From assembly GCF_003268885.1 (NCBI RefSeq), contig NZ_QLSX01000011.1, positions 1-64,000 on the forward strand: 64,000 bases of DNA, given 5' to 3'. The notes beneath the pieces are model-generated. The model made no database searches. It was not told the DNA's origin and saw only the letters and a program-made list of their open reading frames with translations. The stretch's first letter is position 1. Every line of letters begins with the position of its first letter. The translations under genes were made by a program, and so were the position numbers. This stretch comes from Onishia taeanensis (GTDB lineage Bacteria; Pseudomonadota; Gammaproteobacteria; Pseudomonadales; Halomonadaceae). Below, piece after piece: positions 60,817-64,000 of the stretch.

Positions 60817-63171
60817 GTGCTGAAATTGCGACTGCTACCCTTGATGGCCTGGCTGCTGACGGCATTGATGCTGTTCGGCTTGCCGGCACAGGCTCAAGAG
60901 AGCCCGCCCACTGAAACGCCCGCCTATTCCACGCTGGCTGACCTGCTCGAGAACGAGGCAAGCCGCACCCAGTTGATCGATCAACTGCGCGGCATGGCCA
61001 ATAGCGCTAAGGAAAACGCTCAGGCAGCAGCCGACTCAAGCGCTGAGACCAGCGCCACTCAGGCCCCCAGCGGCCAGGAGGCCAATGCAGCCTCGCTGCC
61101 GCGCCAGCTGGCCGAACTGACCAGCACTGTCGCCAGCGAGATCGGCAGTCAGCTTGAGGCGCTCGCGGCGGCTCTCAGCGGCATTTTCCAGGGAGCAGGC
61201 ACTGGACAGCCCTTCGACATGGACGCCTTCAGCTCGGCGGCGCTAAACCTGGGGCTGGTGATCATCGCCGCCTTCGTGCTGTTCGTTGCACTCAGGCGCC
61301 TGGCACGGCCGGCCTTCTCATCAATCGGCCACTGGTCCCAGCAGGGCACAGGCATGACGCCAGTGCTGCGCCTGGTGCTGGCCGTGGCGATCGCCGCCAT
61401 CGTCGACGTGCTGGTGATTGCCCTGGCCTATGTGGGCGGCAACCTGCTGGCCACTTTCGCCATCGGCGAGAGCGGCGAGCTGTCGACCCGAGCCTCGCTG
61501 TTCCTCAATGCCTTCCTGATTATCGAGTTGCTCAAGGCCGGGGTACGCATGCTGTTCGCCTCTCGCTACGAGGGGCTGCGCCTGCTGCCCATCGCGGCTG
61601 AAGAAGCGAGCTACTGGAACCGCTGGATCGCCCGCCTGATCGGCTTGGTCGGCTACGGCCTGATGGTGGTGGTACCGCTACTCAACTACTACCTGTCGCC
61701 GGCCCTCGGCCAGGGCGTGGGCACCCTGATCATGATCGGTGCCTTCATTTACGCGGTAGGCGTGGTGCTCAAGAATCGTCAGCGCCTGCGCGATGGCATC
61801 GACGCCCAAGCCGCTAAGGCCACCATGAGTGCCACCCGGGTCTCGCTGAAGCTGTTTGCCCGCGTATGGCATCTGCTGGCGATCGCCTACTTCCTGATGG
61901 TGCTGGTGCTGACCTTCACCCGCCCGGAAGATGCGCTGCCCTTCGTGATGCTCGCTACCCTGCAGACACTCGCAGTGGTCGGCGCTGGCATGCTGGTCTC
62001 CAGCCTGCTGACCCAGACCATCGGCAAACGCATTCGCCTGCCGGAAGACCTCAAGCGCAAGCTGCCGCTGCTCGAAACGCGTCTCAATGCCTACGTGCCC
62101 AACCTGCTGCGGGTGGTCCGGGCGCTGATCCTGATCACGGTGATCATGATCGCTGCCAGCGCCTGGGGCATCTTCGACCTGGCCGGCTGGTATGCCACTG
62201 ACGTGGGCCGCGGCCTGGTCGCCAAGGTCATCAGCGTGCTGCTGATCGTGACCGTGGCCATGGCCCTGTGGGTCGGGCTCGCCAGTCTGATCGAGCACCG
62301 CCTTAACCCGGAAACCGGCAGCGGCGAACCCACGGCCCGCGCCCAGACGCTGCTGAGCCTGTTCCGTAACGCCCTGGCTATCACCATCATTGCCATGACG
62401 CTGATGATTGCGCTGTCCGAGATCGGCATCAATATCGGCCCGCTGATCGCGGGTGCCGGGGTGCTGGGTCTGGCCATCGGTTTCGGTGCCCAGAAGCTGG
62501 TACAGGACATCATCACCGGGGTGTTCATCCAGGTGGAAAACGCCATGAATACCGGCGACGTGGTCACCGTGGGTGGCGTCACTGGCACCGCAGAACGCCT
62601 GAGCATCCGCTCGGTGGGCATCCGCGACCTGTCCGGCACCTACCACATCGTGCCCTTCTCCAGCGTCGATACCGTGTCCAACTACATGCGTGAATTCGCC
62701 TACCACGTCGGCGAATACGGCATCGCCTATCGCGAGAGCATCGACGAGGCGATCGAGTGCCTGAAGGAAGCCTTCGAGGAACTGGCCGCCAGCGACGATC
62801 ACAAGCAGAACCTGCTCGCCCCGCTGGAAGTCGCTGGCGTCATCGCCCTGGCCGACAGCTCGGTGAATATCCGCGTGCGCCTGAAGACCACACCGGGCAC
62901 CCAGTGGGCCACCGGCCGTGCCTACAACCGGCTGGTCAAGATGCACTTCGACGCCGCGGGCATCGAGATTCCCTTCCCGCACACCACGCTCTACTTCGGC
63001 GAGGACAAGGACGGCTCATCGCCGGCCGGCAACATTCGCGTCCTGGAAGGCCGTGCTAAGCGCCGGTCCAGTGCCGACACAGACGACGAGTCTCACGATG
63101 AGCAGCCGGTGGAGCAAGGCAAAGGATCGATTCCCGCGGTCGACTACCGAGGCGAGAACGACGAGTCCTGA
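60817..63171 (+). CDS. Large MscS-type mechanosensitive channel (YbiO-like)
   Basis: Opens under membrane tension to release solutes in hypo-osmotic shock, important for a halophile. The 784-aa protein has a signal peptide (LLPLMAWLLTALMLFGLPAQA), a periplasmic Ala/Gln-rich part, and about 10 membrane helices (about 145-560). The MscS core has pore helix GAGVLGLAIGFGAQKLVQDIITG, then the beta domain (VGGVTGTAERLSIRSVGIRD) and a C-terminal ferredoxin-like domain, with an acidic tail. The start is a GTG (60817) after GGAGG. It resembles E. coli YbiO more than the small MscS. Confidence 0.88.
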   Translation: MLKLRLLPLMAWLLTALMLFGLPAQAQESPPTETPAYSTLADLLENEASRTQLIDQLRGMANSAKENAQAAADSSAETSATQAPSGQEANAASLPRQLAELTSTVASEIGSQLEALAAALSGIFQGAGTGQPFDMDAFSSAALNLGLVIIAAFVLFVALRRLARPAFSSIGHWSQQGTGMTPVLRLVLAVAIAAIVDVLVIALAYVGGNLLATFAIGESGELSTRASLFLNAFLIIELLKAGVRMLFASRYEGLRLLPIAAEEASYWNRWIARLIGLVGYGLMVVVPLLNYYLSPALGQGVGTLIMIGAFIYAVGVVLKNRQRLRDGIDAQAAKATMSATRVSLKLFARVWHLLAIAYFLMVLVLTFTRPEDALPFVMLATLQTLAVVGAGMLVSSLLTQTIGKRIRLPEDLKRKLPLLETRLNAYVPNLLRVVRALILITVIMIAASAWGIFDLAGWYATDVGRGLVAKVISVLLIVTVAMALWVGLASLIEHRLNPETGSGEPTARAQTLLSLFRNALAITIIAMTLMIALSEIGINIGPLIAGAGVLGLAIGFGAQKLVQDIITGVFIQVENAMNTGDVVTVGGVTGTAERLSIRSVGIRDLSGTYHIVPFSSVDTVSNYMREFAYHVGEYGIAYRESIDEAIECLKEAFEELAASDDHKQNLLAPLEVAGVIALADSSVNIRVRLKTTPGTQWATGRAYNRLVKMHFDAAGIEIPFPHTTLYFGEDKDGSSPAGNIRVLEGRAKRRSSADTDDESHDEQPVEQGKGSIPAVDYRGENDES

Positions 63172-63201
63172 TCCTGACTCGGATAGATCAAGGATCGATG
63201 C

Positions 63202-63229
63202 AGGGCCACCCTCGGGTGGCCCTTTTTTT
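63202..63229 (+). terminator. Terminator of the MscS gene
   Basis: GGGCCACCC/GGGTGGCCC stem followed by TTTTTTT. Confidence 0.9.
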
Positions 63230-63559
63230 GTGCCCTTTACCGACAGCGGCGGCAAAAGCACCGGTAGCCATGGCAAGTCCGAGCATTACTATCGAGAACG
63301 GATTCATAAACACTTCAAGCCGGGCATAGAGGCCACGACATATCCACACGTCCGGCTTTGGCGTGGATATGCCAATGGTCTCGCCAACCGAAAGGTGTCC
63401 GCACCACGGCAGGTTGCCGAGAGTGTTGATACGGGCGCTCCTGAGCGGTTGAGAAGCAGACTACTCCCCAAGGGGACAAACGTAATGGGTATCAAGCGGA
63501 GCCGCAGTTATTGGTGCTGCTAGGTGCAGCCCAGGTGGGGCCCACTGGCGATTGTCTAC
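63230..63559. other. Unassigned stretch with one inverted repeat
   Basis: 330 bp between the MscS terminator and the transporter end. It contains an inverted repeat CATATCCAC/GTGGATATG (63339-63347, 63363-63371). Short open frames exist but lack ribosome-binding sites and familiar motifs. Base use is less GC-rich than the neighbours by eye, so it may be a decayed mobile fragment. I support no gene here. Confidence 0.4.
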
Positions 63560-64000
63560 CTAACTCAAATTACCCGCCCCGCAATCGGGATCGGCATCAC
63601 AAGCTTGGCGGATAACGGCATCCTCAGGTTGTAGAGTGCTGTGCTCAATATCGAAGCGCTCCCGCAATATCTTTTGCAGTTGCGGCAGTATCTCTTCCCA
63701 TCTTCCCATCGCCTCCACATCAATGTGCGCCGCTAGAGCCTGGCTGTTTGATGACAGGCTCCAGATATGCATGTCATGGATAGCGCAGACACCGTCGACC
63801 CGGACGAGAGTGCAGCCAACTTCATGCGCATCGATTCCTTTTGGCACACCTTCCATCAACACGTGCGTCACCTCACGCAGTAGTCGAATCGCGGACACCA
63901 GAATCAATAGGCTGACGAAAAGAGACAGGACCGGGTCAGCAATGGACGGCCCGCCCAGATAAATGATCGCCCCGGCAACCAGCGCAGCGACCGAGCCCAG
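63560..64000 (-). CDS. Cation diffusion facilitator (zinc/heavy-metal efflux) transporter, partial
   Basis: C-terminal part of a CDF-family cation efflux protein; the N-terminal half lies beyond the right edge. The 146 visible codons begin in membrane helices V-VI, with the metal-site-containing IADPVLSLFVSLLIL. The cytoplasmic domain follows: MEGVPKGIDAHEV, VCAIHDMHIWSLSSNSQALAAHID, and the HSTLQPEDA end motif. This fits ZitB/CzcD-type exporters of Zn, Co or Cd. The frame is open to the window end with no stop. The last residues include Cys/Asp (CDADPDCGAG), perhaps metal-binding. Confidence 0.88.
   Translation of the reverse strand: MGSVAALVAGAIIYLGGPSIADPVLSLFVSLLILVSAIRLLREVTHVLMEGVPKGIDAHEVGCTLVRVDGVCAIHDMHIWSLSSNSQALAAHIDVEAMGRWEEILPQLQKILRERFDIEHSTLQPEDAVIRQACDADPDCGAGNLS

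Noticed and set aside
63242-63523. Possible transposase or phage fragment in the frame at 63242-63523
   Set aside because: No transposase motif (DDE, HUH, Ser/Tyr recombinase) is visible and no terminal repeats flank it, so I list the stretch only as unassigned.

Overview
The window is a high-GC (roughly 60-65%) gammaproteobacterial chromosome segment. Gene content, gene order and protein sequences fit a halophilic or marine relative of Halomonas (Halomonadaceae), with strong conserved order to Pseudomonas. Supporting signs are a TyrZ-type TyrRS next to anmK and an rRNA operon, the dksA-gluQ-cbrA-cbrB-pcnB-folK-panBC run, the metX/metW pair, and a tmRNA tag peptide ending in ALAA. Nearly everything is core housekeeping. 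I see no prophage, CRISPR array or intact insertion sequence.

Layout. (1) 1-674: tandem promoters, boxA and leader of a leftward rRNA operon whose 16S gene lies just off the left edge. (2) 675-5510: tyrS, anmK, and the type IV pilus retraction ATPases pilT and pilU. (3) 5545-10645: yggS-proC-yggT, metX-metW, a DUF4426 protein and a small Rieske protein. (4) 10595-12573: sfsA and an aminotransferase on the minus strand. (5) 12842-23965: dksA, gluQ, a small membrane ORF, cbrA-cbrB, a CrcZ-like regulatory RNA with its own sigma54 promoter, pcnB, folK, panB, panC and panD. (6) 24214-25392: a thiolase (phaA/atoB). (7) 41045 down to 25498, minus strand: the classic rlmE-ftsH-folP-glmM-tpiA-secG-tRNA-Leu-tRNA-fMet-rimP-nusA-infB-rbfA-truB-rpsO-pnp series for translation, transcription and RNA turnover. 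(8) 41232-47808: yhbY, then greA, carB, carA and dapB on the minus strand. (9) 47991-50266: a three-gene accessory insertion (phytase-like protein, DMT transporter, DUF2218). (10) 50425-58233: dnaJ, dnaK and grpE under sigma32 promoters, SOS-controlled recN, fur, bamE, rnfH and ratA. (11) 58374-64000: smpB and ssrA (tmRNA), a partly duplicated ssrA tail, a retropepsin-like protein, a zinc-ribbon protein, a large MscS channel, an unexplained stretch, and the C-terminal part of a cation-efflux transporter.

The most interesting element is the 0.9 kb gap between cbrB and pcnB. It reads as a complete regulatory unit: cbrB terminator, inverted TGTTAC/GTAACA half-sites, an IHF-like site, a -24/-12 promoter, about 510 nt of RNA carrying repeated AAC/AAN motifs (several in hairpin loops), and an intrinsic terminator. 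This matches the logic of Pseudomonas CrcZ, the CbrB-activated decoy that titrates Hfq/Crc in carbon catabolite repression. Inverted repeats sharing the TGTTACC half-site also occur before panB and in the rimP leader. A second notable feature is the tandem partial duplication of the ssrA 3' end with its terminator, which could be a scar of integration at this common attachment site.

Start codons were chosen from ribosome-binding sites and family alignment by eye. No database search was run, so family names rest on recognition of motifs and conserved gene order.
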